Positions 34,320 through 45,973 of a stretch of 56,285 nucleotides of DNA are shown here, piece by piece. Position numbers and translations under genes: made by a program. This stretch comes from Pholiota molesta (Eukaryota > Basidiomycota > Agaricomycetes > Agaricales > Strophariaceae): the NCBI GenBank assembly GCA_014925825.1, contig JACGCK010000263.1, forward strand, positions 1-56,285, in the 5' to 3' direction. The notes beneath the pieces are model-generated. The model searched no databases. It was not told the DNA's origin and saw only the letters and a list, made by a program, of their open reading frames with translations. Numbering within the stretch: the stretch's first letter is position 1; every line of letters begins with the position of its first letter.

Positions 34320-35049
34320 ATAGGTGTTTGTGTAGGTTTCAGGCAACAAACAGCTTTTATGCCTGCATTCCGGTCCCTTGCAAGTCCCTTGTGAAGTTGT
34401 GAATGGTTGGTGACGAAATGACAATAAAACATACCAACTCCAACAATGCATCTTGAATGTTATATCTGTAACAGTCAAATTAGCTAGATGCAGGCAGAGT
34501 TATGCCACAGATGAACGTACTAAAAGAACGAAATTAATAAGGGGATGGTGAAAGTCTGATGTGGGAGGAAGGCGTCGATGAATTTACCAGCTGGGTCTTA
34601 TATAATTTTATTTCTGAGCCACAGCCGTGGCCCATAACAATTGTAGTACTACGTCACAATAAGGCAGTATCTATATGGCCTTGATCCATTTCCTGACAAT
34701 AGAATCGTCGGGGGCCAGGGCCCAGCACGGTAGATCATGTGACAACGGAATGCCTCTCAACTTGAACTTCAACTTGAACTTGAACTTCGCGTCGAACTCA
34801 ACTTCGCGTCCATCTCCTACTACTTACCAAGCGCATGAGAGTAGCCCCAGGCGAAATTTTTACCCTGTAAGTCTTATCTTTGGCGGATCGATCGAGCTCG
34901 CGCCCGGGCTCTCGATCTGCCTGGTGCCACTTGGAAGATCGCTCACACACTCTTTATTCACGTACAATCACCTTCCCACTCGAACGGCATGTATGTTTTC
35001 CAACCCCCTTGGCCACTTACAGTTCTTCACAGGGACATCGCAGCTGAAG
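34320..35049. other. Non-coding or unassigned region with a hexamer repeat
   Basis: A frame open from ATG 34675 runs through this stretch to 35499, but its first half is low complexity (an Asn/Leu/Phe run made by a CTTGAA repeat at about 34758-34790) and it crosses splice-like sites, so it is not taken as one exon. Confidence 0.4.
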
Positions 35050-35499
35050 ATGACGACGATGGAGGCTCGCCGCTCCTACACCCCGCCGTTCTCCCTTGCT
35101 CTCGACGACGACGATTCTGGGCGCTCGCGACGAAGCAAGTCCACCGAAGATCGGATGAATGGGCAACGCGAGGCGCCAGCCCACTCGAGCGTATATACGG
35201 TACGTCGGCTCTCATTGCAACGGCATGCCGCACACACTGACGACGTGTTTGAAGTGCCATGGTTGATGTCGACGTTTCGAATGAGCACCAGGCCTATCGT
35301 TCCATGCCACGGGATGCGTCGTGAGTTTCCTTCCATTGTCTTACATCTGTGCTTACCTCGCCCCTGCCAGTGCCTCACCATGCACCACCGTCAACCTCAA
35401 CGTGTTCTCCTGGCTCTGCAAGGCCAAAGGAACCGACGCGACATCGAGGACGCCGCCGCCAATGACTATGACAGAGACCTGCCATTGCGACACCCGTAG
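35050..35499 (+). pseudogene. Small unrecognised gene with broken frames
   Basis: From ATG 35050 an exon reads MTTMEARRSYTPPFSLALDD and ends at a gtacgt donor at 35200. A second block reads VDVDVSNEHQAYRSMPRDA with donor gtgagt, and a third reads TTVNLNVFSWLCKAKGTD, whose natural continuation IEDAAANDYDRDLPLRHP lies in another frame. Joining exons 1 and 2 at acceptor gaag 35254 also leaves a one-base conflict. The pieces look like one small acidic protein in order, but at least two single-base conflicts remain. This may be decay or sequence error. No family recognised. Confidence 0.3.
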
Positions 35500-35683
35500 T
35501 TCTCCCTCGGCCCGAGGGGGCAGCTGACAGGGTGAGCTTGGGGTGAGCCGGATGGCGCAGTGGGCACCGCTACCCTTGCGCAGGACAATGGTGCGGGTGG
35601 GCTGCGCAGGCAATAAGAGAATCAAAGGGGAGGACAAATGAGCATGCAGATGGCAGGGAGGATGCCGGAAGCCTCGCACTTAC

Positions 35684-35736
35684 CGTCTACACGTACAATC
35701 AGCGCTGCATATGCAGCGCTCTGAGGCGTGGAGACG
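35684..35736. repeat. Hairpin module, copy 2, with a perfect 20-bp palindrome
   Basis: Outer arms CGTCTACACG and CGTGGAGACG pair with one mismatch. The core 35701-35720 is the perfect palindrome AGCGCTGCATATGCAGCGCT. Relative to copy 1 both arms of the inner stem have changed together. Confidence 0.7.
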
Positions 35737-35739
35737 CAA

Positions 35740-36040
35740 AAGGGGAATATGATTATTTGTAGATTAAGATGGTATGATTACTCCTACTACCAATATAGCT
35801 AGGATTAATCCAAAGCAGAGTGTAAGTAGAATATAATTAGATTTGTTTGTATACCCTTAGGATTGTTGGTAGACTTAAATGGTAGAGTCAATCATACTGC
35901 AAATCAATTCAAAGTAGGCTAGAGTAGGATAGGATTAAATTTATTGGTAGCCTTAGGCTTGTGTTGACTATAATACAAAGGATACACTTAATCCTAATGC
36001 CCTTGAGGAGATAAGCTAGGATTAAGAGAACGAGCTGATA
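35740..36040. repeat. AT-rich tract with GGATTA/TAATCC words
   Basis: Repeated TAGGATTA, GGATTAA and TAGTAGGAT-like words, no coding frame. Resembles the tract at 32690-33052. Confidence 0.55.
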
Positions 36041-36055
36041 TCACTGATTTGAGGC

Positions 36056-38057
36056 TTGGAGCCATTCGACACCCTCGGAGTGGGCGGATTTTTATCAATG
36101 ATTTCCGCGCATAAAATGCTTTCATCAATGTGATAGAGTAGTAGAGAACACTGGTTTGAACTAGTGGAATTTCGCATACCTATGGTCCAGTGACTCCAGG
36201 TGATTCTAGTCTAACAGGCAGCGTCTTCGAATCTATGACGAGATGATATATATTTATTGCGCCCCTGGGCCCATGTCTTTAAGCTATTACCCCCCAATTA
36301 ACCCCCAAAGTTAGATACTGATAATTGAGTCCCGTCAGCGACAAGGCGCATCTTGACCCAAAACTCCATAGTGGGCGGGCACCGTTAGGACGCAGATGAT
36401 TTCATGCCCTATCTAACAATAAAGGTTCCGATTTTATAAAACACTATCTCATTGTCTTCTCATCTCGGTTGAGGCAAGAACCACTTGTAAATTAGTCTTT
36501 CAGAAACAAGCGCCCATGATGCCGATGTACGGATCACGTGTGATTAAAAATCAAATTCATATCTCAGAAGCGAGATGAAGAGTTTATCGAGGGTTCAACC
36601 ATTAAAGACTTGGATTAAATGTATGTAGCATTGTACCATGGAACAGCAATCATGGTCAACAACCCGATAATTATTCTCTTCAAAGCTTCACCGGCACCGT
36701 CCAACTTACGTTTGTTGTTAGTTTGTTGGTTGCAAGTTCGTCGGTGAGAATCCCTCTGAACGAGAAATGATTATAGCGGCGGCCTGTATCCAGCGAGGCT
36801 GCATTGGGAACAAAATCCTCCTATATCACGTGAGGACACAGCCGGGGTGAGCGTCGCAGCGTTGCACCGATATAGATCGTTCGGTGCACCCGACAACATC
36901 GTCTCCCTCCCTCTCGTCACGATGAGCTATGCCACAGGAAGCACAGAGAATGGTCTCGCCGTGCCGAGAAATGGGGCCGCCAGACGGCCATCCTCGATAA
37001 CCGAGCTCGCGGACAAGGCGATGGTAGACTTGTGGGACGACAGCAAGGATTTCAAGTACTATCTCAGAGTCGCCGAAAAATACAGGAAGGACGGCAAGGA
37101 GTATGCGCGAAAGAACGACCTGGAGGGTGCCTTCATTCAGCTCGCCCGAGCAGCCACGTTGGTCCTCGAGAAGCTGCCGAACCACCGCGACTACAACACC
37201 ATGCTCAACAGCAACCAACGGCACAACCTGGCTTTGGTGTGTACGCCGTGAAACATGCTGCTGTGCGCAAACTGAAGTCCTTACAGAACGGCCAAGACAT
37301 TCTCGACAACCTCGCCGACCTCAAAGTGACGCTGGTCGACCGGTACGATAAATGGCTGCAGAAGCACCCCGACGCCGCCGATCTGGAGCAGACGCCGAAT
37401 GCGCGCACCCAGAAAATAGCCAGCGACGACGCCGCTGCCCGCGCGCAGCAGCAGCGGGAACGATTCCAGGAGGAGGAGCGGGCCCGGAACGATGCGCGAG
37501 CACAGCAGCGGGCAGCCGCGGAAGAGGCAGCGAAATGGAAGCAGCTGCGCGAGCAAAATCGGGCGCAAGACGAGGCAGAACGCGCCCGCCGCAAAGACGC
37601 TGCGGTTGCTGCGGCTCGACAGGCAGCGAACAGCATGCCCCCGCCTCCGGACTACACGTTCTCAAGGCCGCCGAATGCATATGGCTCGCAGAGCACTGTC
37701 GTACTATCGGAAGGCCAGCCGCCTAACGACAATGTACGGCAGCAACAGCAACAGCAACAGGAGCAGATGCGTTTACGGGAAGAAGAGATTACTAGACGCC
37801 AGGCAGAGCAGAAAAGGAAGCAAGAGCAAGACGGGATTGTGCGGCGACAAAAGGAAGCAGACGAGGCTGCTCAGGTCGCTCGTTTAACGCCAGGAGCGTA
37901 TCCGACGCCTTCATCTTCATCCATATCGTCTTCTGCTTCCCCTTTGTTCTCGAATTACTCTAACTCGTCGGCAGCAAGCACCCCGTCATCCAGTTTTTAT
38001 CAGCACGCCCCCATCGACTACCCACAGGCTCAACCTCTGCGAAATAATTACTCAGAT
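36056..38057 (+). repeat. Right copy of the ~2-kb direct segmental duplication
   Basis: Counterpart of 28209-30199. It includes about 865 bp upstream of the AMSH start codon, exon 1, intron 1, and exon 2 up to RNNYSD. Here the coding sequence continues into the complete AMSH gene, so this is probably the ancestral copy. Confidence 0.9.
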
Positions 38058-39360
38058 CAACACCAGGGAGTACCTATGATCATGCCGCTCGAAAATCCCA
38101 CCAAATACGACGGAGAATCGACCGACTCCGAGTCCCTCCACCACTACGATTACCGCCGCCTCCACAAGCCCGACCATCGCACCCCGACACGGACCGTCCG
38201 CAGCCCGTCCTACCCTCCTCCCGTCACCACCACCTCGCCCGTCCCCGGCGCAGGCTCCATCCGCTACCCCTCGCTCATGTCGCAGCACCAAAAAACGCAA
38301 GGCTACTTCCCCTCCCTCAACTCCATGTTCATGGACACCGGCGACCGCCACCACGGCCCAGGGTCCATCCTGTTCGGGTCGCATTCCGGCGACACGAATT
38401 CCAGGACGCTCTATCCCGGGCTGCCTGCGCCGCAGGGCGCCGACCCGTCGTACCCCTTCGCCAACGCGCGGCAGGCGCAGCAGCACTCCGGGGCGGCGGC
38501 GGCCTACCCGCGCCCGCAGCCGCCCCTGCCCGGCGGCGCCAGCGCGACCCACCCGCCGCCGCCGCCTGCCGCGGCGAACCAGCTGGAGGTGGGCCGGATC
38601 CCCGTGCCGCCGGACGCGGTGTTCGATCCCAATATACCGCTGAAGAGCGTGAGCCTGCCGCGCGAGTGTCTCCCGCGCTTCCTGGCGATCGCGAAGGTGA
38701 ATACGGAGATGAACAAGGAGACGTGTGGGCTGCTGCTGGGGAAGGACAAGGGGCATAAGTATAGTGTGACGACGCTGCTGATCCCGAAGCAGCATGCGAC
38801 GAGCGATACGTGCACTATGGACGAGGAGGAGCTGGTTCTGCAGTTTACGGAGGAGCGGAGTCTGATCACGCTTGGCTGGGTGAGTGGCTTGCGTGTCTAT
38901 GTGATGCGCTTTTCGTTGATTGGCGATGCGTGAAGATACACACGCATCCTTCGCAGTCTTGTTTCATGTCCTCTGTCGATCTGCACACCCACTCGGGGTT
39001 CCAGCGCATGCTTCCGGAATCATTTGCAGTCGTGTGCGCGCCGAAATCAAATCCCAAGTATGTCTATCTAAGCCACTTTCTACGCTCTATCTCTGACCAT
39101 AGTCGGTTGACCATTTATTCTGCCCTGTTAGCTTTGGTATCTTCCGCTTGACAGACCCACCAGGCCTGCACACGATCCTGGAGTGCAACGTCAAGGAGGC
39201 TTTCCATCCACATCCGGATAAGCCGATATACACCGTATGTTGCTTTTTCTCTCGCCATCGCGCACCGCCCCCTCAAGCTCACCGATTTTTAACACAGGAT
39301 GCGGACAAGGGCCACGTGCAAATGAAGGACTCTGCCTTGGAGATCGTCGACCTGCGATGA
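36922..39360 (+). CDS. AMSH-like deubiquitinase (sst2 family, JAMM protease)
   Basis: Endosome-associated, zinc-dependent deubiquitinase that trims K63-linked ubiquitin from ESCRT cargo. Exons 36922-37236, 37287-38879, 38936-39057, 39132-39234 and 39298-39360. The N-terminus (about 20-105) is a USP8-dimer/MIT-like helical region with [20 protein letters not shown]. It is followed by a Q/R/E-rich coiled coil with a polyQ run, a long Pro/Ser-rich linker, then the MPN+ domain: [30 protein letters not shown] (catalytic Glu), [19 protein letters not shown] and SSVDLHTH (the HxH..D zinc ligands), [12 protein letters not shown]. All JAMM residues are present and the frame is intact. Its promoter and 5' half are duplicated 7.8 kb upstream. 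Confidence 0.95.
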
Positions 39361-39990
39361 TCTGCTCTTTTTTTTTTTTGTCTCTCTTTTGTTTTTGTCA
39401 ATTATGCCCGATCATCCATCTGTATTTTATTTCGCCGTTTTTTTCGCAGCATAGAACCCACTTATTCTATTACTATACCCGTCCAAGCAAGCATGTAAGA
39501 GTATAGTCAATCACTCAATCCCATCCTGTATCTATTCAAGTAACCAAGCATACTGTTCTAGCAATTGGTGCATATTTTCCCCATAATTTGTGAGTTGGCT
39601 CGGATCCTCTGAAATAGCCTTTTTGTATTTGAAGATAGGTGCTGTGCCGTAGGGCTAAGGTGCTTATTTTTGAATACAGAAGTTTAAAAATCAGAATCTA
39701 GACGAAGTCAATCTGTAATTTTTGTTCTTTTTCTTCAAGGCATCGGCATAGTGGGTGCTCAAGCGCTTACATGTCACTAACATTTCCAAGGGTGTCTCAA
39801 CGTCAACCCTGGTGACTTGCACTGTCAGGGATCGCTGCGCGATGAGTACACTCCTGACACTGAGGTACAAATATTCCGTTCAAGTTCAGGATTCAGGGTA
39901 TCTATATACAAGAGTAGGAACAGAAAGTGGAAATCATAACAACACAACATAGGTTCCGTACAATCTTTCACATACTTTGCTCTTTGGGAT
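39361..39990. other. Convergent 3' flanks of AMSH and the FHA gene
   Basis: AT-rich, with a run of T just downstream of the AMSH stop codon. No coding frame with support; probably both 3' untranslated regions. Confidence 0.55.
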
Positions 39991-42900
39991 TCAAGCCTTC
40001 GTCCGCGTCCGCGTGACCCTCGTCGTACGGCCCCTACCCGCATCTTCTTCCTCCTGCTCCTCTTCAACCTTCACTTTACTCTTGACAGTGCTCTTAATAG
40101 TGCTCTTCGTCGCACTTTTCGCAACGGCAGTCCGCGTCGTCTTCCCTGAACCAGCGGCAGCACCGGTCCTCTTCGACATTCGAACCTTCACTGGCGCATC
40201 ATCAGCCGCATCATCACTGACGACCGTTCCTGACGTCCCTGGGGTATTTTCCTTCTCTGCAGTATCGGCATTTGCTGCAGGTGCAACCTGAACCCGGGAG
40301 GTGGCTGCAGCAGGAAGCGATGCCGGAGTTTTGAGCTTCCCACGCGGCTTCGTGATCTTGGTCGGAACCGTTGCTGGAATTGCGGTCTTCGGCGCTGCAG
40401 GTGTTTTCGCAGTCGCATTAGTCTTCACTGCACGACCCCCACGAGTTGTCGCCAGAGGGGCAGCTTCAGTTTCCTCCTCGTGCTCTTCGTCTGATTCTTG
40501 TTTGACTGCAGCAGCTTTCTTGCCACGCCCTTTCGCCGGTGCTTTGACTGGGATGCTGGTTTTAGCCTTCGAAGAAGAGGAGGGCCGCGCTTCATACGAG
40601 TCGAGCTCATCCTCGTCGGGGTCTTTGATCTCAGGAGCAGGAGATGGAGCGGCTTTCTTGGGCCGGCCGCGTTTGGCTGGGGCGGCAGCTGGAGTAGGTT
40701 CAGGTAGCTCAGCGTCTGCCTCTTCTTCAGGTTCCTCTTCAACGGCAGGCACACGAGGTTTGCGCCCTCGCTTGGCAGCAGGCGTCTTCGCCTTTTTCTC
40801 CTGCTCTTCTGTGGCAACTTCAACTTCAGACTCCGGCTCGGCGGCGGCCTTCCTTCCGCGTCGCGTTGGAGCAGGTGTAGGAGCAGGGTCTTCGGGCTCG
40901 GCGGTGCCTTTCCGGGTCCGTCTGGCGGTGGACCTGGGAACTGGCTCAACGTGGTCGTCTTCAGGAGGCGGCTGAGGAGTTCTGGACCTTTGTCTTCGAG
41001 TGGTAGGCACAACAGTGGTGGTGGGTTCTGGTTCAGATTGTAACGTTGGTGCTGGCGACTTGGCAGATCTCGATCTAGGTTTCGTTGTAGCTCTGGATCT
41101 GCCTCGACTGCGAGAGGGCTAGAGGTAGAAAAGGATGATGTCAGCTACTGTTAATGTAAGAAATAAAAGAACGAGAGAAACAGGGGGTCAAGAGATGGAT
41201 AAAGGAGCATACAGCCGGTTTTTCTTCCGGCGATAATCAAGGCAAGATAGGAACGGGTTTGAAAAAAGCAAGCAGTGACTACATACCTCATGATTGTCTT
41301 CCATTGGTTCAACGTCTTCGACTTCTTCAACGACAACGGGCTTGGGTGCACGCAGCAGCCTTGAGCGGCCTTTAGGTTTTCCTTTGATATCTTTCGGCTT
41401 CTCTTGCTCCTCTTCATGCACTGCCTCTTCCGTTGCGTCTTCCTCCAGGGCTTCAACCACAACAGCAGGAAGCGGCACAGCCCGAACATCTTCAGCAGCT
41501 TCACCTTGCTCCTCAGCCTCTTGAGCTGCCCGCTTAGTGCCTCGCGTGCTTCGCGAATGTGGATTACGAGACGGCGACACTTCCCGCGTAACAGGACGGA
41601 GAAGGCTGAATGGTTCCTCGTCCACTTCGGCCGCTTCTGTCGCGGCTTCAGGCTCAGCTGTCATCTCAGGTTCGCTCATTCCAAGTCCACTCGAACTCGA
41701 TGACGCAGGTTTCGCTGACCCCGCACGCCTAGCTGGCGTAGTGATACGCGTAAAGTCAAGTTTCTTGACGCTACCCATGCCCATACTAAATGCCGGTCGC
41801 TCGCGCTCGGGCGAGGCGAGGGCGACGGAGGTCGGCGTTCCGGCGGGTATCGGCGCCGCGCGGAGCAGTACCGACTCCTCGACGGTGGCAGCGGGCGCAG
41901 ATGCCGTGCTCCCGACACGCGGCGTGCTGGCGATGACACTCCTGCGGCGCTTCATGTCGTCGACGGTCTCGCGCATACGGTCGAGCAGGCTGCGCGTGTC
42001 CAGCTCCTCGTCTTCCGCGTCGGCATGTTCAAGTTTCGCGCCTTCTGCAGCTGTGCCTTCCTCTGCAATCGCATACCCCAGCGCGCGGCCCTTAGTAGGC
42101 GAGCCAAAAACGAGGCGTTTGGGCGTAGCCATGGCGCCGTTCGTCACATCCGCATTGCCAGCGCCGAGTTGCGTCCCACGGATACCTTGCGACGTCGACG
42201 ACACGCCCGCATCGCCCACCGACATCCTCGCGGCATTCTTAGTGGGGCTCATACCGGGCACGCCGTCCCTCCAGAACGCGTCGTCCTTGAACTCGCGCAC
42301 CGCGCTCCTCCTTCGCTCCTGAATCGCGCGGCGTTCCTCCGCCGTCACCGCAGGCGTTGCCCTGGGCGTGACGGCAGCAGCAGCCGGCGTCGGGGGCGCG
42401 GGGGAAGGCATTGCTGATGACGCTGTCGGGGCCAGCGACGGTGCGCCGGCCGGGCCGGGGGGCAAGACGAGGTCCTTGACGCGCCATGGCTGTTGGACGA
42501 GCACCCTCCTGGCCTCGCCACCGCCCAGGGAGTATCGTCCTGGGCCAGCGGCTTGTGCTGGTGGTGCTTCTACGGGCGCAGGCCCAGAAATACTGGGTGG
42601 CGCCATGCTGGCGCGACTCCGTTCCGAGGGGGCGGGGAAAATGGCGCGCTGCGCCTGGCTCGCGAGAGGATTGTGTGCTTGGGGCGTCATGAACGACCCA
42701 AGCGCCCTCTTGATGGGAGTTTGAGTAGACCGAACAGGCAAGGGGGCAGGTGCTTCGTTTTCATCTTCTTCCAGCTCTTCTTCGACTGTGTTCTCTGCAT
42801 GTGCAATATCATTATCCGCTGCGTCGTCGTTGGGTGTATCCTGTAGAAAGAGAAAAAAATCAATAAGCCTGTACTTTGAAAAAAGATGCAAGGCAATCTT

Positions 42901-44389
42901 ACATCATCGTCCTCTTCAGCATCAGCAGCACCGAATTTCCATGGAATTATTCTTTCCAAACTCTTCCTCCAGAGAGATTTATTGGCCTCCTTTTGCGCAA
43001 GAGCCTCGGGATCCTCTTCTTCATCAGTGAGTTCTTCATCTTCGTCGTCCTCACTACTCGCGCTGCGCATCACGACGTCCTGGTCTTCATATTCGCCTTG
43101 CTCGTCGTAGCCGTCGTCTTCATCGCCATCACTGTCATTCTCAGCCCCCTCAGCTTCAGCAGGGTCGACAACAGCACCCAACACCTCCATCTCTTCTTCA
43201 CGCTCCTCCTCTTCCTCCTTTTCCTTTTCCGCGCGCCACACGGCTCTCTGCGCGCTGCGAATTAGCACTGCTCGATGCAGTGCGGTGCCACCGAGTGATT
43301 TGCGGCGCGGAGTGCGCGGCGGTGCGGCTTGCTCAGGCTGCTTCTGCAGCGATCGCGCTGGCGATCCCGTCGTCGAATAAACATTAAGCAAAGGCGCTAT
43401 CGGCACGTCCTCGAGGATGACGAGGTCGCGGTCCTCTTCCACTACACGCGGGTGGTTCGTATGCACGAGCACGATCTCCTCTTCCTCTTCGTCGTCGTCC
43501 TTCTGCTCTTGTTGTTTTTCCTCTTGCTGCTGCTGCTCCTCATCTGAGGAAGACCCCGATTTGGAGCTATATTTCAAAGGAGAAACGGCACGCGGTCGAA
43601 GGGGCGTTCTCGCGGGGCTTCCGACGCCGAAAATGCCGGGCTTGAGAGGGCTTTGCAAGATCCTGAGGTTCTCGCGAGGGTCTTTGGATGGTCTTGGCGA
43701 GAAGACTTGCGCAGAATGAATCATGGAGAGGCGGAGTGCGCGTTTTTGCGCAGCTAGAAGATCGATGTCACAAAAAGAGTCGGGTGGTAGATGGTATGAA
43801 TCAGTTGTTTCCAATGATGGAATGGAAGAAAACCCTTACGAGCAGGAGTCGCCAGTAATAAGGTCTTGCGAACTTCTTTCGGGGGGTAGATAAACCGGAA
43901 GCGTTTGTGATGGATCTCGAATTCGGTGTTGTTGGATATTGGGATTATCGTTTGTTGGCGTCCTCGATCTGGCGTTGACTGGTTGCTTTCGCTGGATGTA
44001 TGGGGGTATACCCAGCATCCATCTACGAAGACGCCTCCTTTGCCAAAGATAGAGAGGAAAGCCTAGAAGAGAGATAACTTCAGCAAAGAGCTTGAGCTCC
44101 GTAAAAGTGTGCGCACCTTTCCATCTTCGAATGCAAGTTGGCAATGCAGCGGATCCACATCAGGGTAGTACAGCCTCACACCGCAGGTCGATGTGCTCCC
44201 AAACGTAAGTGGCGATTCGTCAATGCCGAATGAGGTGATTAAATCTATGTTCGTGAGTAAATGGGTAGGTCAAATGGGATAGTCATGCGTACCGCTTGGT
44301 GACGAAAACGGCGCAGCGGTAGACGTGCGTCGTTTGAGCAGGCTAAGTGTTCCATATCTTCCCACTTGGGTAAAGCCGGTCGTGTCCAT
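39991..44389 (-). CDS. Large nuclear FHA-domain protein with AT-hook-like tail (Ki-67-like architecture)
   Basis: Start ATG 44389 (MDTTGFTQVGRYGTLSLLKR). The N-terminal exons form an FHA domain: SFGIDESPLTFGSTSTCGVR, VDPLHCQLAFEDGK, FGKGGVFVDGCWVY, ISNNTEFEIHHKRFRFIYPP. Next come KEVRKTLLLATPAPAQKRA, RILQSPLKPGIFGVGSPA and acidic Glu/Asp-rich runs, then long disordered Ala/Pro/Ser regions with many S/T-P sites (RRSVIASTPR, ITTPARR). The tail is rich in AT-hook-like GRP/GRK motifs (AKRGRPKK, KRGRKPR, RRGRKAA, KPRGK), ending RTRTKA at 39991. An upstream in-frame stop shows that the long frame beginning at 43814 is not the true start: exon 1 of that part ends at donor gtaagg and resumes after acceptor cttctag. 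About 1,370 aa. Probably chromatin- or mitosis-associated; no orthologue is named with confidence. Confidence 0.82.
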
Positions 44390-45423
44390 TGTGACGTGCC
44401 AAACTCGGTGATCTTCGTATCAATGTTTCGCGTCTTGGATGGTCGAGAAAAGGAGATGAAGGCGATTGGAAAGTGGCCTGGATTTGATAGATTTGGGGTT
44501 GGCCAATATATGGTCCAAATGTTTGATACGGTGTGCCGTTACCCGTATGTCAATGCCTAGAATGAGTACCGACGCAAGGACCCGGCGTGAAGGGAGTTGG
44601 CGACGAAGAGTTGAACCAACGTTGTTGAAATCAAAAACGTGCCAAACGCGTCGCCAAATACATCACGTGAGCGTGACTACCGCCAGTGTCCGTGACTCCG
44701 GCCGCAATTCGGCTGAACATCCACCAACTCTCACCAACTCTTTGTTCTTTTCCGTGTTCTGAGCATCTCATATCGCTATCAAGGCATGTTCTTTCCCGTA
44801 TCCAACCTCTTGAAAAGTATATGCCAACCGGGAGACTGATATCTGAATCGGATCGACCTCAGATTCTATCATGGCAGTGAGCGGAGAGTAAGCTCGATGG
44901 CTATATGAATATGTTGACCCCAAATTTGAATCAGGAGAAGGAAACGAAGCCAAGGAGGAAGGTTCCGGTTCTGGACGACCCATACGAAGCACGCTCCTCC
45001 CAAGCCTGATGGTGATTTATGAGCCATTCTCTTGAAGCCGAAATGGAGGCAGATAAGATGCGCTGCGATCCCCAACAATATCGATCGCAAATTAAGAGCA
45101 GCGAGATAATAAGAAAAGGATAGGATAGGGCCCGTAAACAGGAAGATATATCTTGTGAGTGGCATTCTTTTACGTCAATCACCACTTCGTTTGTGCAGAC
45201 ACCGTCTTCGGTTTGAACATCATCTGGTTCAATAGCCTCATTGTCAGCTTCGCAACGGTCATGGACGAATGGGCGGCCAGGGTTTCATACTGTAACAGGT
45301 TGATTCCTTGGTTGTACTAACTCCACAATTCCACTATATACTGGAGCACATTTTTATCGACGCTGAGAACATGGTTACTTGCACGAACGAACAAGTCAAA
45401 AACTATAAATATCCAGATTCCAA
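44390..45423. other. Intergenic region, no gene assigned
   Basis: A plus-strand reading LNQEKETKPRRKVPVLDDPY ending at TGA near 45010 looks somewhat protein-like, and the opposite strand has hydrophobic frames at 44869-45185. Neither could be given a start codon or a consistent splice chain. Confidence 0.35.
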
Positions 45424-45973
45424 TCAGCGATTAAAAATAGAGATGCACTGCGCTGCAGGCTCGGGACTCGTTTTGGGAAAGACGATTGTCAAAATACCAT
45501 TGTCCCAAAAAGCTTTAATTTCCTCTTCCTGTCCATTGAAACTTAATAGTGAGTTGCCGGAGCAGATGAAAGGAGAACATACCTTGATATTTTTAGGAAG
45601 GTGGATAGTGCGCGAGAATTTGCCGAAGTACCCGTCGACTGTCTGCTTTGTCTCAGCAAAAATCGTCAGGCGACCATTGTGTACGTCAATCTCAATATCG
45701 TCTTTCGACACTCCTGGGAGCTTAAATGTGGCGGTCACCATATTTCTCTCCATGTTCTCGTGGAGGTCTATTCTACCAGCGCAGCGTCAGCTTACACTCA
45801 GATAATATGCTGATACTGCGAACTGACCTTGGTTTGAACAACCGTACAACGCCGTCAACGGAATCGCGCTTCTTCACTTGGTTCGAGATACCCGACTTGC
45901 GGGCATCGGAAAGCGCACCACCAACGAGGCGGTCAAAGTCATAGCAGGGCTCGTAGGAGATATTATTTGACAT
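45424..45973 (-). CDS. Small heat shock protein (Hsp20 / alpha-crystallin)
   Basis: ATP-independent chaperone that holds unfolding proteins, cytosolic. Start taken at ATG 45973, giving MSNNISYEPCYDFDRLVG, which fits the usual short N-terminus with a Y-D-F-D-R motif. An in-frame ATG at 46084 would add 37 residues. Three exons: the first ends VRLFKPR (donor gtcagt), the second reads DLHENMERNMVTATFKLPGV, SKDDIEIDVHNGRLTIFAET and FSRTIHLPKNIK (donor gtatgt), the third EEEIKAFWDNGILTIVFPKT ending ISIFNR at 45424. The alpha-crystallin domain is complete, including the G-x-L-T-I motif. No clear heat-shock element was identified upstream by eye. Confidence 0.93.

Noticed and set aside
34675..35499. 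274-codon single-exon gene
   Set aside because: Its first half is a CTTGAA-derived Asn/Leu repeat and it reads through plausible splice sites; the protein-like blocks are in several frames.
40301..40975. 224-codon plus-strand frame opposite the FHA gene
   Set aside because: Ser/Gly/Ala low-complexity mirror of the AT-hook coding sequence, with no splice signals or motifs; a shadow frame.
42687..43814. Gene start at 43814 for the FHA protein
   Set aside because: The codon is TTG, an in-frame stop lies just upstream, and a gtaagg..cttctag intron removes this stretch and joins the FHA exons in phase.
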